From NCBI GenBank assembly GCA_945892985.1, contig CAMDDU010000056.1, positions 1 through 27,783 of the forward strand: a stretch of DNA of 27,783 nucleotides, in the 5' to 3' direction. The notes beneath the pieces were generated by a model. It worked only from the letters and a program-made list of their open reading frames with translations. It was not told where the DNA came from and did no database searches. Made by a program: the position numbers and the translations under genes. This DNA is from CAITSH01 sp945892985 (GTDB lineage: Bacteria; Pseudomonadota; Gammaproteobacteria; Burkholderiales; SG8-39). Below, one piece after another: positions 20,522-27,783 of the stretch. Every line of letters begins with the position of its first letter. Position 1 is the stretch's first letter.

Positions 20522-22084
20522 TCAGGCCCCCGGAAAGCCGTAACCACCGCCTCCCGGCGTTTCGAGCACCACCACGTCCTCGGGTTTCAAGGTAATCTTG
20601 CGCGCCTCGGAAACATCCTTGCCGTTGACGCGAAAATGCCCTCCGGCACCGGGCATCCCGCCCTCCAGCCCCTCCGGTCCGGCGCCCAGACGACTTGGCA
20701 CGGCATTGAGGGTCCAGGGATATTCTGTGCGCATATGGAACTGGATCACCTGTCCATCGCCACCGCGCGCACGACCCGCACCACCACTTCCAAGACGCAG
20801 TTCCTTGCGATCGAAAACGATTGGCATCGCCGCCTCCAGTATCTCCACCGGCACCGCCGCTACACCGGTCGGGTAACAGGTGGCCGAAGGGCCGGGCTTG
20901 GTCCGGCGCGCCCCCATGCCCCCGGAATAATTGAACATCGACGAGGTGAAAGCGCGGCCGTTATCGTGCTTTCCCTGGATTTGCATGGTCCAGACCGCAC
21001 CGGCACCTTCCGCCAGGACGCGCTCGGGCATCACATGGTAGAGCGCCTTTAGAATCGGCATGGGCACATACATGCCGACCACATGGCGCGCGTTAACCGG
21101 CGCCGGATATTCGCAATTGACAATCGATCCCTTGGGTGCGCTGATCTTGATCGGCGCAAGTGAGCCGTGATTGTTTGGCAGTTCCGGATTCAGGCAACTG
21201 CGAATGGCGAAAGTCGAATAAGCGTGGGTGTAGTTCATCACCACGTTGATCCCGGCGGTGCTGGTGCCCGAACTGCCGGCAAAATCAATCAGCACCTCGC
21301 CGGCTTTGGCATCGATGGTCACCGCGGTTTTCAGGGTGATGATCTCCCCGCCCGGAACATCGAATTGCGACTCGCCATGATAGGTGCCGGGCTTGAGTTT
21401 GCGGATCGCCGCACGCGTCGCCTCCTCTGAACGGCGGATGATCTCGTCGGACAAGGCCTCGATGTCCTCCAGGCCGTAGCGATCGCACATCGCAATCAAG
21501 CGCTCGCCGCCGGCAGTACCGCTTGACACCTGCGCCGCAAGATCGCCAAACACGTGGTCGGGCGTGCGCACATTGCTGCGAATGATCTCATGCAGGGTCG
21601 CATTGGGGACGCCGCGTTCATGAAATTTGAGCGGCGGAATCCACAAGCCCTCCTCGTGCACATCGCGCGCCCCCGCACCGATGCCATAGCCGCCGATATC
21701 CGTATGGTGAATCGTCGAGCCGACGTAACCGACCAGGCGATCGCCCCTGAAAATGGGCGTCATCAGCGTGATGTCGAAAAAATGTCCGGCGGAAATCCAC
21801 GGATCATTGGTAATCAGCACGTCGCCCGCCGACTGTTTGTCAGCGAACAAACGGTGCAGATGACCACCGGCCGCCGCCAGTGAATTGATGTGACCGGGCG
21901 TACCGGTGTTGGCCTGCGCCACCATCCGGCCCCGCGCGTCGAACAGCGCGCTGGCGAGGTCTCCGGCCTCACGCACAATCGGCGAAAAGGCGATGCGTTG
22001 CAGCGCCTTTGCCTGTTCGCTGACAATGCCAATCAGGTTGGACCAGAGAATTTCCAGTTCGATACCGTCGAGCTTTCTTGTCAT
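20522..22084 (-). CDS. Hydantoinase B / oxoprolinase family subunit
   Basis: The start is the ATG at 22084, overlapping the hyuA stop by four bases (ATGA) with GGGGAAGG upstream. The 520-residue product has IELEILWSNLIGIVSEQAKALQR at the start, LITNDPWISAGHFFDI (90-105), STIHHTDIGGYG (123-134, the metal-binding His/His/Asp set), MNYTHAYSTFAIR and the Gly-rich C-terminus LETPGGGGYG. Together with HyuA it makes ATP-dependent ring-opening enzymes (N-methylhydantoinase, 5-oxoprolinase, caprolactamase) or ketone carboxylases (acetone, acetophenone). Complete by length and motifs. Confidence 0.95.
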   Translation of the reverse strand: MTRKLDGIELEILWSNLIGIVSEQAKALQRIAFSPIVREAGDLASALFDARGRMVAQANTGTPGHINSLAAAGGHLHRLFADKQSAGDVLITNDPWISAGHFFDITLMTPIFRGDRLVGYVGSTIHHTDIGGYGIGAGARDVHEEGLWIPPLKFHERGVPNATLHEIIRSNVRTPDHVFGDLAAQVSSGTAGGERLIAMCDRYGLEDIEALSDEIIRRSEEATRAAIRKLKPGTYHGESQFDVPGGEIITLKTAVTIDAKAGEVLIDFAGSSGTSTAGINVVMNYTHAYSTFAIRSCLNPELPNNHGSLAPIKISAPKGSIVNCEYPAPVNARHVVGMYVPMPILKALYHVMPERVLAEGAGAVWTMQIQGKHDNGRAFTSSMFNYSGGMGARRTKPGPSATCYPTGVAAVPVEILEAAMPIVFDRKELRLGSGGAGRARGGDGQVIQFHMRTEYPWTLNAVPSRLGAGPEGLEGGMPGAGGHFRVNGKDVSEARKITLKPEDVVVLETPGGGGYGFPGA

Positions 22085-24165
22085 GATGCCTTCCCCAGAG
22101 TCGCTACCACACAACCAAAGCGATCAACCGTGGCGTTCCAGCCCGGCGGCAACACGATTGTAGTCTCACGTTCCTCGATGATGGCCGGACCGTCGAGCCT
22201 CTGCCCGGTGGCCAGCGCGTTGCGCTCATATACCGGTACCGGCTGCTCATCGCCCCACAGGTGTACCGCCCGCTTGCGCTTGGGCTTGGGCTTGCCCACG
22301 CCGGACTGCGCCACCACCGCCGGATGGAAGGGAACCAGCGGCCCGCGCACAGTCAGGCGCCAGCTAACGATCTCTAGCGGCACATGCGAGGGGTTGAATC
22401 CATACTGCGCCAGGTAGACACGCTCGAACGCTGTGCGAACGGCTATGGCGTCGCGCTTTTCACGCGGGTCGGCGGCGAAAGTCAGTCCTACTTCGTTTTG
22501 CTGTCCGAAATAGCGCAGATCGGCACCGAAAGTCATGCTTACGTCGGCGCGCGCGCAACCGGCATTGGCCAGCGCTGTCAAACCCTCCTTGCTCATTTCT
22601 GTAAAAAGCCGGTCGGTTCGATCCCAATCAATCGCATCGAGCAGACCGAGCGCACTGCGCACCAGGTCGAGGCGCACCGGCGTCACCAGTGTGCCAAAGG
22701 CCGATAACACACTTGCCTGCGGTGGAAAGATAACCGCCGTGCTCGAGAGCAGCGCACCGACCTCGCATGCATGCACCGGACCCGCACCGCCAAAGGCGAA
22801 CAGCGGCATACCGCGATAGTCCACGCCACGATCGGTTGCGTGCGCGCGGGTGGCCGCGGCCATTGCTTCGGCGACGATGCGAAAGATACCGCGTGCGGTT
22901 TCATGAGAACCGGTGCCAAGTTGGTCACCGACCCGCACCATCGCCGCCTCTGCCGCCGCGAGGTCGAGTTTCATGTCGCCACCGAGAAAATTACCCGCAT
23001 CAAGCAAACCCAGCACAAGATCCGCATCTGTCACGGTCGGATCGAGTCCGCCGCGCCCGTAACACGCCGGCCCCGGTTCCGCACCGGCGCTTTCGGGGCC
23101 GACTTTGAGCAGCCCCAAATCGTCGACATGCGCGATGCTGCCGCCGCCGGCACCGATCTCGATCATGTCAATCGATGGAATCGTAACCGGCATGCCGCTG
23201 CCTTCCTTGAAGCGGTACTTGCGATCAGCCTCGAACACGCCGGTGACCAGCGGTTTTCTATCCTCAATCAGGCAGGCCTTGGCGGTAGTGCCGCCCATGT
23301 CGAATGACATCAGGCGATCCAGACTGAGTACCTCGGCATAGTGACTGGCTGCCAGCGCCCCCGCAGCCGGCCCGCTTTCGATCATGCGCACCGGATTTCG
23401 CCCGGCCACCTCGACCCCGATGATGCCGCCAGAGGACAACATGATCAGCGGGTCATTGGTAAATTTTTCGAGCTTGAGGCGCTCTGCCAAACCCCGCAGG
23501 TAGGGCAACGATACCGGCATGGTGTAGGCATTGATCGCGGTGGTGGAGGCGCGCGGGTACTCGCGAATCTGCGGTGCCACATCCGATGAAAGGGAAACGA
23601 ATAAATCGGGTGCGCATTCGCGCAGCACTTCGGCCACCGCGCGTTCATTCGCAGGATTGGCATAGCTGTTGAGCAGGCAGATTGCAAGCGATTTGACGCG
23701 GGCCGTTTTAATGGCCGCGGCAATCTTTTCCAAAACCTTGCGATCGGGCGTCGCAATCACGGTACCGTCAGACAGGGTGCGCTCGGGGACGCCATAGGTC
23801 AGCTCGCGGGGAATCAGCGGCGGCTGGAATTCAATCTGCGGATCGTACATTTCGTAGCGATGCTCATTTCGAATCGACAGCACATCGCGAAAGCCCTCGG
23901 TCACGAGCATCGCGGTAACCTCCCCTTTACGCTCTATCAGGGTGTTGGTAACCACGGTGGTGGCGTGAACCACCACGCCATTGATGTCCGAGGGCGTGAG
24001 GCCGGCTTTCCTTAGCACCGCGTGAACCCCGGCAAAAAATCCTTCAAGAAGGCTTTTGGGTGTGGTCAGTGTCTTGTCGACAACCAGCTTACCGTCTGAT
24101 CCGCGCAGCACAATGTCGGTAAATGTTCCGCCGATATCAACAGCGAGGGAATACGTTGGTTTCAT
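22081..24165 (-). CDS. Hydantoinase A / oxoprolinase family subunit
   Basis: The 694-residue product has the ASKHA-type ATP-binding fold: AVDIGGTFTDIVL (8-20), HATTVVTNTLIERKG (67-81), then FDMGGTTAKACLIE (288-301), EIGAGGGSIA (336-345), ESAGAEPGPACYGRGG and FGGAGPVHACE. This subunit phosphorylates the substrate carbonyl before the B subunit acts. Its ATG overlaps the iclR stop by four bases and its stop overlaps hyuB, so all three are coupled. The substrate may be a hydantoin, lactam, oxoproline or ketone; the sequence alone does not decide. Confidence 0.95.
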   Translation of the reverse strand: MKPTYSLAVDIGGTFTDIVLRGSDGKLVVDKTLTTPKSLLEGFFAGVHAVLRKAGLTPSDINGVVVHATTVVTNTLIERKGEVTAMLVTEGFRDVLSIRNEHRYEMYDPQIEFQPPLIPRELTYGVPERTLSDGTVIATPDRKVLEKIAAAIKTARVKSLAICLLNSYANPANERAVAEVLRECAPDLFVSLSSDVAPQIREYPRASTTAINAYTMPVSLPYLRGLAERLKLEKFTNDPLIMLSSGGIIGVEVAGRNPVRMIESGPAAGALAASHYAEVLSLDRLMSFDMGGTTAKACLIEDRKPLVTGVFEADRKYRFKEGSGMPVTIPSIDMIEIGAGGGSIAHVDDLGLLKVGPESAGAEPGPACYGRGGLDPTVTDADLVLGLLDAGNFLGGDMKLDLAAAEAAMVRVGDQLGTGSHETARGIFRIVAEAMAAATRAHATDRGVDYRGMPLFAFGGAGPVHACEVGALLSSTAVIFPPQASVLSAFGTLVTPVRLDLVRSALGLLDAIDWDRTDRLFTEMSKEGLTALANAGCARADVSMTFGADLRYFGQQNEVGLTFAADPREKRDAIAVRTAFERVYLAQYGFNPSHVPLEIVSWRLTVRGPLVPFHPAVVAQSGVGKPKPKRKRAVHLWGDEQPVPVYERNALATGQRLDGPAIIEERETTIVLPPGWNATVDRFGCVVATLGKAS

Positions 24166-24974
24166 CTGCCACTCCAGCCAAGATTTTTTGAAATACGCCG
24201 CGCCGCTCCTTGCACCATCGCGAGTTGTTCTGGTTCCGGCTTGGATCCTATGTACTGCGTTGACCCGACGATCGCGATGGTCCCGGCGAAGCTGCCGCGA
24301 TGATCGAATACCGGGGCGCCCAGTGCATTGACGCCGAACAACACCTCGTTTGCCGCAGTTGCCCAGCCCTGCTTCCTTGCCGTTGTCACCTGTTTCCTGA
24401 GCAGCGACTCACTCGGTGCCAAATCGCGTCTCACCCGGGTCGCCGTCGGATGCATGCAGGCCTCCAGTAACTGCGCGGGACCAAAGGCGAGTGCCACCTT
24501 GCCGTGTGCGCTGTTGTGAAGATCCATCTGCGTACCGGGCCGGATGCCAAATTCAACGATGGTATTGCCCTGTACCAATTCGAGAATCAGGACCTTGTCA
24601 TGCACAAGCGTCGAGAGGGTGACAGCTTGACCCGATTCGTCCCGCAGGCGTTCCATTTCAGCACGTGCCGCGCCTAAAATGCCGAAACGTTCCCGCAGGC
24701 GTTCACCCAGTTGGAACAGTTTGATACCCGGCTCGTAGCGCAGACTCAGGGCGTCTTGACGGACAAATTCACGATTGACCAAGGTTCGCAGGTGGCGGTG
24801 AATAGTCGTTTTGGACGTGCCAAATTCCCGCGCCAAATCGGTCACACCACATTGCCCTGGCTGCGATGCGAGGTATTCAAGAAGGCGTAATGTCAGGTCG
24901 GCCGTTTCGCGCGCGGTGCTGCTCGTCACGCCCGCAGCTTTCAACTGACCCGATTGTGTTGCCGCAATTGCCAT
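24162..24974 (-). CDS. IclR-family transcriptional regulator
   Basis: The 270-residue product carries an N-terminal winged helix (TLRLLEYLASQPGQCGVTDLAREFGTSKTTIHRHLRTLVNREFV, about residues 28-71). The IclR effector domain follows: LSTLVHDKVLILELVQG, LHNSAHGKVALAF, ANEVLFGVNALGAPVFDHRGSFAGTIAIVG. It has GGAGAGG before the ATG and is the first gene of the operon it probably controls. An inverted repeat overlaps its likely promoter. Effector unknown; a pathway substrate or intermediate is the usual case. Confidence 0.94.
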   Translation of the reverse strand: MAIAATQSGQLKAAGVTSSTARETADLTLRLLEYLASQPGQCGVTDLAREFGTSKTTIHRHLRTLVNREFVRQDALSLRYEPGIKLFQLGERLRERFGILGAARAEMERLRDESGQAVTLSTLVHDKVLILELVQGNTIVEFGIRPGTQMDLHNSAHGKVALAFGPAQLLEACMHPTATRVRRDLAPSESLLRKQVTTARKQGWATAANEVLFGVNALGAPVFDHRGSFAGTIAIVGSTQYIGSKPEPEQLAMVQGAARRISKNLGWSGR

Positions 24975-25050
24975 GCCTCTCCACCCGAATATTCCCTTGC
25001 GCCGCCAAACCGGGGAGCCAGAAATTTCCCCGGCCCGGATCAGGTTGTTT

Positions 25051-25104
25051 CGTTTAACGTAACAATGTTTTGTTAAACGTACCTTGATAAAGTATCCGCG
25101 TCAA
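25051..25104 (-). promoter_or_regulatory. IclR-operon promoter with operator-like inverted repeat
   Basis: A perfect 8-bp inverted repeat CGTTTAAC-N13-GTTAAACG lies at 25051-25079. On the minus strand a -35 TTGACG (25104-25099) and a poor -10 TACGTT (25081-25076) are 17 bases apart, so one arm overlaps the -10. This suits autorepression by the IclR protein. The dyad is plain; the promoter call is tentative. Confidence 0.5.
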
Positions 25105-25559
25105 TCCTGCATCGCAGCATGCGACGGCGTGGCTGCAGACATGGCGGCGATAAATCGGCCGCATGTGCGAGCAGTCGATGTGCGAGCAGTCGTGATGACA
25201 ACGACCCGCCACGCGCCCGCCCAGTCGTATCATTTTCCACTGGAGCGGTCCGGCGAGATGGCATTTCCAGATTTTTTCATTCGGCACAGAAAACGAGTTG
25301 AAATCGGCAGCCAATCCCATGCCAATATCCCGTTCCGGCATGCCGGTAAAATTCAAACGCTTGCCCGCAACGCAAGCACCACTTACCCTGACGGAGCACC
25401 GCCCCAGCACCGGTCGCACAACACAGTCGCACAACATCCACCTTGGCAGCCCGATGCAGACGCCGGCCTCCGGGCGAACCTTGCCATGCCGCATGGCGCG
25501 GCGATTTTGCCCGGCCGGCGCCGTTTCGAAACACATCCCGATAAGGAATACTCTGCACC
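25105..25559. other. Long intergenic region between divergent operons, with a 15-bp tandem repeat
   Basis: Frames exist on both strands (leftward 25054-25536, rightward from 25084), but none matches a family. They overlap each other and the promoter, so I treat them as chance. A perfect tandem pair of the 15-mer ATGTGCGAGCAGTCG occupies 25163-25177 and 25178-25192. The region should carry the promoter of the aldolase gene, but I see no clear one. Confidence 0.4.
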
Positions 25560-26312
25560 ATGCCGAACGAATGCATCCTCGGCACCGGCCTCAAAACCGG
25601 TACCTTCATCAAGACCACCTCACCGCAAATCGTCGAAATTCTTGGAACTACGGGGCTCGATTTCGCCATAATCGACGCCGAGCACGCGCCTTTCGATCGC
25701 GGCCTGCTAGATATCATGCTGCTGGGCGGCCGCGCGGCGGGCCTGCCCCTGCTGGTGCGTATTCCCGACACCGCACCCGCCACTATCCTGTCCGTCCTTG
25801 ACATGGGTGCGGCGGGCGTTCTGGTCCCGCACGTGGACAGTGCCGGCGAAGCAAAGGACATCGTCGCGCGGGCGCGCTACCGCGAGGGTGTGCGCGGGTT
25901 TTCCGGTTCGCCCCGCTTTGCCGGCTACGGCGGCATGAGCATGAGTGCCGCACTTGAGCTCGGCGACAAATCGGTGATCATGTGCCAGATAGAGAGCAGC
26001 GGCGGGCTTGCCGGGGCGGCGGCGATCGCCGCCACCCCGGGTGTGGACGCGCTGTTCATCGGCCGGGCCGATCTGGCTCTAGCCATGGGTTTCAAGGACA
26101 TCCGCGTTCCGCAGGTTACGGCAGCCACCATTGCCATCATTCGCGCCGCGCGCGCTGCCAACAAAATTGCCGCGATGTTTGTCCCCTCTGTCGCCGAACG
26201 TGATCAGTTCGCGGCCGAGGGCGCCAGCTGTTTCGTCATCGGATCCGACCAATCCTTGCTGCGACAGGCTGCGCAGGCGCTCGCCACGCGGGCGCCTCCA
26301 CCCCAAACATAG
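25560..26312 (+). CDS. HpcH/HpaI-family class II pyruvate aldolase
   Basis: The 250-residue product matches HpaI-type aldolases: LGTGLKTGTFIKTTSPQIVEIL at the start, FAIIDAEHAPFD (Glu41, His42), LLVRIPD (Arg67), DMGAAGVLVPHVDSA, MCQIESSGGL (Glu145, metal), IGRADLALAMG (Asp171, metal). The family reversibly adds pyruvate-type enolates to aldehydes and typically cleaves 2-oxo-4-hydroxy acids such as 4-hydroxy-2-oxo-heptanedioate. AAGGA lies before the ATG at a long spacing. It is transcribed away from the IclR-hydantoinase operon, across a 585-base gap. It may process a later intermediate of the same pathway, but that link rests only on position. Confidence 0.92.
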   Translation: MPNECILGTGLKTGTFIKTTSPQIVEILGTTGLDFAIIDAEHAPFDRGLLDIMLLGGRAAGLPLLVRIPDTAPATILSVLDMGAAGVLVPHVDSAGEAKDIVARARYREGVRGFSGSPRFAGYGGMSMSAALELGDKSVIMCQIESSGGLAGAAAIAATPGVDALFIGRADLALAMGFKDIRVPQVTAATIAIIRAARAANKIAAMFVPSVAERDQFAAEGASCFVIGSDQSLLRQAAQALATRAPPPQT

Positions 26313-26613
26313 CCAAGCCCGCCCCTAGCCTGGTCGCAGACGACCGCCCGCGCCAGAGTAGAAAACCCGTCGGTTTGCCAAGGTTTAGATCGCCATCCGG
26401 GCATCCCTATCAGCCGGCCACAATTTCGCAGGCAAATCGCATGCCAAATGCCCTGGCTAAAATTCGCTACCCGGAACGAACGGGGAACGCGGACGGGGTA
26501 TGGCACAGCATCGCCTTGCACCATCCGGGCGGGTGGCGCCTTCCGGTGCCGCCACGCCGCGCAAGGGCAATTCCCCTCGGCTAAGCAGATTCGCCCAAAA
26601 GCAGCAAACCCAT
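26313..26613. other. Intergenic stretch between convergent genes, no gene seen
   Basis: GC-rich DNA between the aldolase end and the end of the second Bug gene. Frames on both strands (for example leftward 26204-26524) have no family features or ribosome sites. No clear terminator hairpin with a T-run was found. Confidence 0.4.
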
Positions 26614-27576
26614 TTATTCGGCCTTTACCCCGATCTCAGCAATAAGCTTGCCCCACTTCTGATAATCAGCCCGCATACGGGCTGCAAACTGCTCCGACGT
26701 TCCACCGAGTGGGAAAAGTCCGCGCGACACCAGTTGCTCCGCCACTTCCGGATCTCGTAAAATCTTGTTGATGTCCGTGTTCAGCTTTTGCACAATTTCA
26801 CGCGGCGTGCCCGCGGGAGCGAGCAGATTCCACGATGTCGTACCGTTGAAACCCGGGAAGCTTTCAGCAATCGGCGGAATCCCGGGAGCGGCCGAATTGC
26901 GCAGCGGTCCGCCTAATGCGAGCACCTTTAGCTTGCCCGCTTTCACGAAAGGCATCGTTTGCGCCAGTCCGGTGTAGGTAACGCCAACCTGCCCGGAGAT
27001 CACATCAGGAAAGATCTGTCCGCTTCCCTTGTACGGGGCGTGCACCATATCTACACCGGCCAAGCGCTTGAACCATTCCATTGAAAGGTGATGGATGCTA
27101 CCGATGCCCGCCGAAGCATAGCTGTACTTCCCTGGCTCCTTCTTCAGCAGACTGATGAACTCAGACAGGTTCGACACAGGCAGCGAAGGATTCACCGTTA
27201 GAACAAACTCAATCTGCGCAACCGGGATAATGGGCGCAAAGTCCTTTTCAGCATCAAAAGGCAGGTTTTTCTGTATGTGCGGCGTAATCGAAAGCGGCGA
27301 GTCATCCGCCAATAGCAACGTATAGCCATCCGCCGTCGCACGCGCGACCATGGCTGCTCCAATCGCCCCTGCTGCGCCCGGTCGGTTATCGATAATGACC
27401 TGCTGACCCCACACCTCGGAAAGCCTCGTGCCGATTAAACGGCCGACTACATCGCCCGAACCACCTGCGGCGAAAGGAACAACGAACCGAATCGGCTTCG
27501 ATGGATATGACTGTGCCAGAGCCGGGGTGCAAGCAAGGGAGTGCAGAAAAACAAGTATGACAGCTATAAATTTCAT
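26614..27576 (-). CDS. Bug-family (TctC-type) periplasmic binding receptor
   Basis: The 320-residue product has a signal peptide (residues 1-22, ending ALAQ) and the Bug sequence pattern YPSKPIRFVVPFAAGGSGDVVGR, IIDNRPGAAGAIGA, ADGYTLLLADDS, HAPYKGSGQIFPDVISGQVGV, GKLKVLALGG and APAGTPREIVQKLN. AGGAG precedes the ATG. Its ATG overlaps the stop of the MarR gene by one base (TAATG). It is clearly diverged from the other Bug in this window, so it probably binds a different ligand. No TctAB genes are seen. Confidence 0.95.
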   Translation of the reverse strand: MKFIAVILVFLHSLACTPALAQSYPSKPIRFVVPFAAGGSGDVVGRLIGTRLSEVWGQQVIIDNRPGAAGAIGAAMVARATADGYTLLLADDSPLSITPHIQKNLPFDAEKDFAPIIPVAQIEFVLTVNPSLPVSNLSEFISLLKKEPGKYSYASAGIGSIHHLSMEWFKRLAGVDMVHAPYKGSGQIFPDVISGQVGVTYTGLAQTMPFVKAGKLKVLALGGPLRNSAAPGIPPIAESFPGFNGTTSWNLLAPAGTPREIVQKLNTDINKILRDPEVAEQLVSRGLFPLGGTSEQFAARMRADYQKWGKLIAEIGVKAE

Positions 27577-27783
27577 TATTTCTCCTTATGAGTGCGCTTT
27601 GGCGCCTTGTGGTGATCGATTGATACTTCCGAAGTCGCGAGCGGCGATTCCTCCAGCCCCTCTATACCTTCAGCCAGCGCTTCGGCCTGAACTTGAAGCT
27701 TCATCAGGAGTTCATCAAGTACGCTTTGCTCCTTAGAGCTCAGGACTGAAACGAGGCGGCGCGGGCGCGCCAGCGCCCCCGGG
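27576..27783 (-). CDS. MarR-family regulator, partial (C-terminal 68 residues)
   Basis: Entering from the right edge, a leftward frame reads GALARPRRLVSVLSSKEQ, then SVLDELLMKLQVQAEALAEG, and ends THKEK with TAA at 27576-27578. The LSxxEQxxLxxLL pattern is the last dimerisation helix of MarR regulators, preceded by a wing-proximal segment. After it comes a ~30-residue polar tail. The stop overlaps the Bug ATG, so the regulator and receptor are one operon. The DNA-binding part lies outside the window, so the family call is moderate. Confidence 0.65.
   Translation of the reverse strand, partial: PGALARPRRLVSVLSSKEQSVLDELLMKLQVQAEALAEGIEGLEESPLATSEVSIDHHKAPKRTHKEK

Noticed and set aside
25054..25671. 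Overlapping leftward (25054-25536) and rightward (25084-25671) frames in the divergent gap
   Set aside because: They lie over the IclR promoter dyad, the tandem repeat and the aldolase start, and no protein family is recognisable.
26204..26524. Leftward 106-codon frame near the aldolase end
   Set aside because: Half of it is antisense to the aldolase; the rest has no motif or ribosome site.
1..27783. CRISPR arrays, tRNA or rRNA genes, complete insertion sequences
   Set aside because: No regularly spaced repeats, no tRNA cloverleaf and no transposase or integrase gene were seen. This was by eye, so a weak element could be missed.

Overview
The window looks like a betaproteobacterial chromosome, most likely Burkholderiales. 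The pointers are two orphan Bug/TctC-type receptors, high-GC coding with tight ATGA overlaps, and a Liv-type ABC transporter joined to hydantoinase A/B genes. This is inferred from gene content only; no rRNA, tRNA, CRISPR array or intact insertion sequence was found.

Left part (1-9038), a light and photo-oxidative-stress neighbourhood. It holds the start of a ChrR-like cupin gene, an overlapping pair for a SOUL haem-binding protein and an exported SAM-methyltransferase-fold protein, and a TacA/TacT-type antitoxin/acetyltransferase pair. A leftward MerR regulator, low-molecular-weight tyrosine phosphatase and DUF2256 set follows. Rightward come a small unknown protein, a Tat-exported HiPIP, UbiG and an iron-sulfur cryptochrome/(6-4) photolyase. 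Just after the photolyase, the first ~30 or more codons of a second photolyase-type FAD-domain gene run directly into the C-terminal half of a Brp/Blh beta-carotene dioxygenase gene. This looks like a deletion scar left from a once larger photobiology cluster.

Middle part (9039-13493), an accessory patchwork. It has an AT-richer FolB-like gene and a PsiE-family membrane protein, HigBA, a decayed DinJ/YafQ pair, a chalcone-isomerase-like secreted protein, an unassigned open frame and MazEF. With TacAT this makes four toxin-antitoxin loci in about 11 kb, each intact one with an inverted repeat at its promoter.

Right part (13494-27783), catabolic. Eleven genes run leftward with short gaps or overlaps: IclR regulator, HyuA, HyuB, periplasmic binding protein, LivF, LivM, LivG, LivH, cupin, Bug receptor and a dihydroorotate/dihydropyrimidine-dehydrogenase-like flavoprotein. 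The likely job is uptake and ATP-dependent opening of a cyclic amide or similar ring compound, with a flavoenzyme redox step; the substrate cannot be read from sequence. Facing away from it is an HpcH/HpaI class II aldolase gene. At the right edge a MarR regulator (partial) overlaps a second Bug receptor.

The observations most worth following are: the MerR protein with a Cys/His-rich C-terminal domain and no B12-binding signature, together with its intergenic dyad; the FAD-domain/Blh scar; and the eleven-gene hydantoinase-Liv-Bug-flavoprotein operon.
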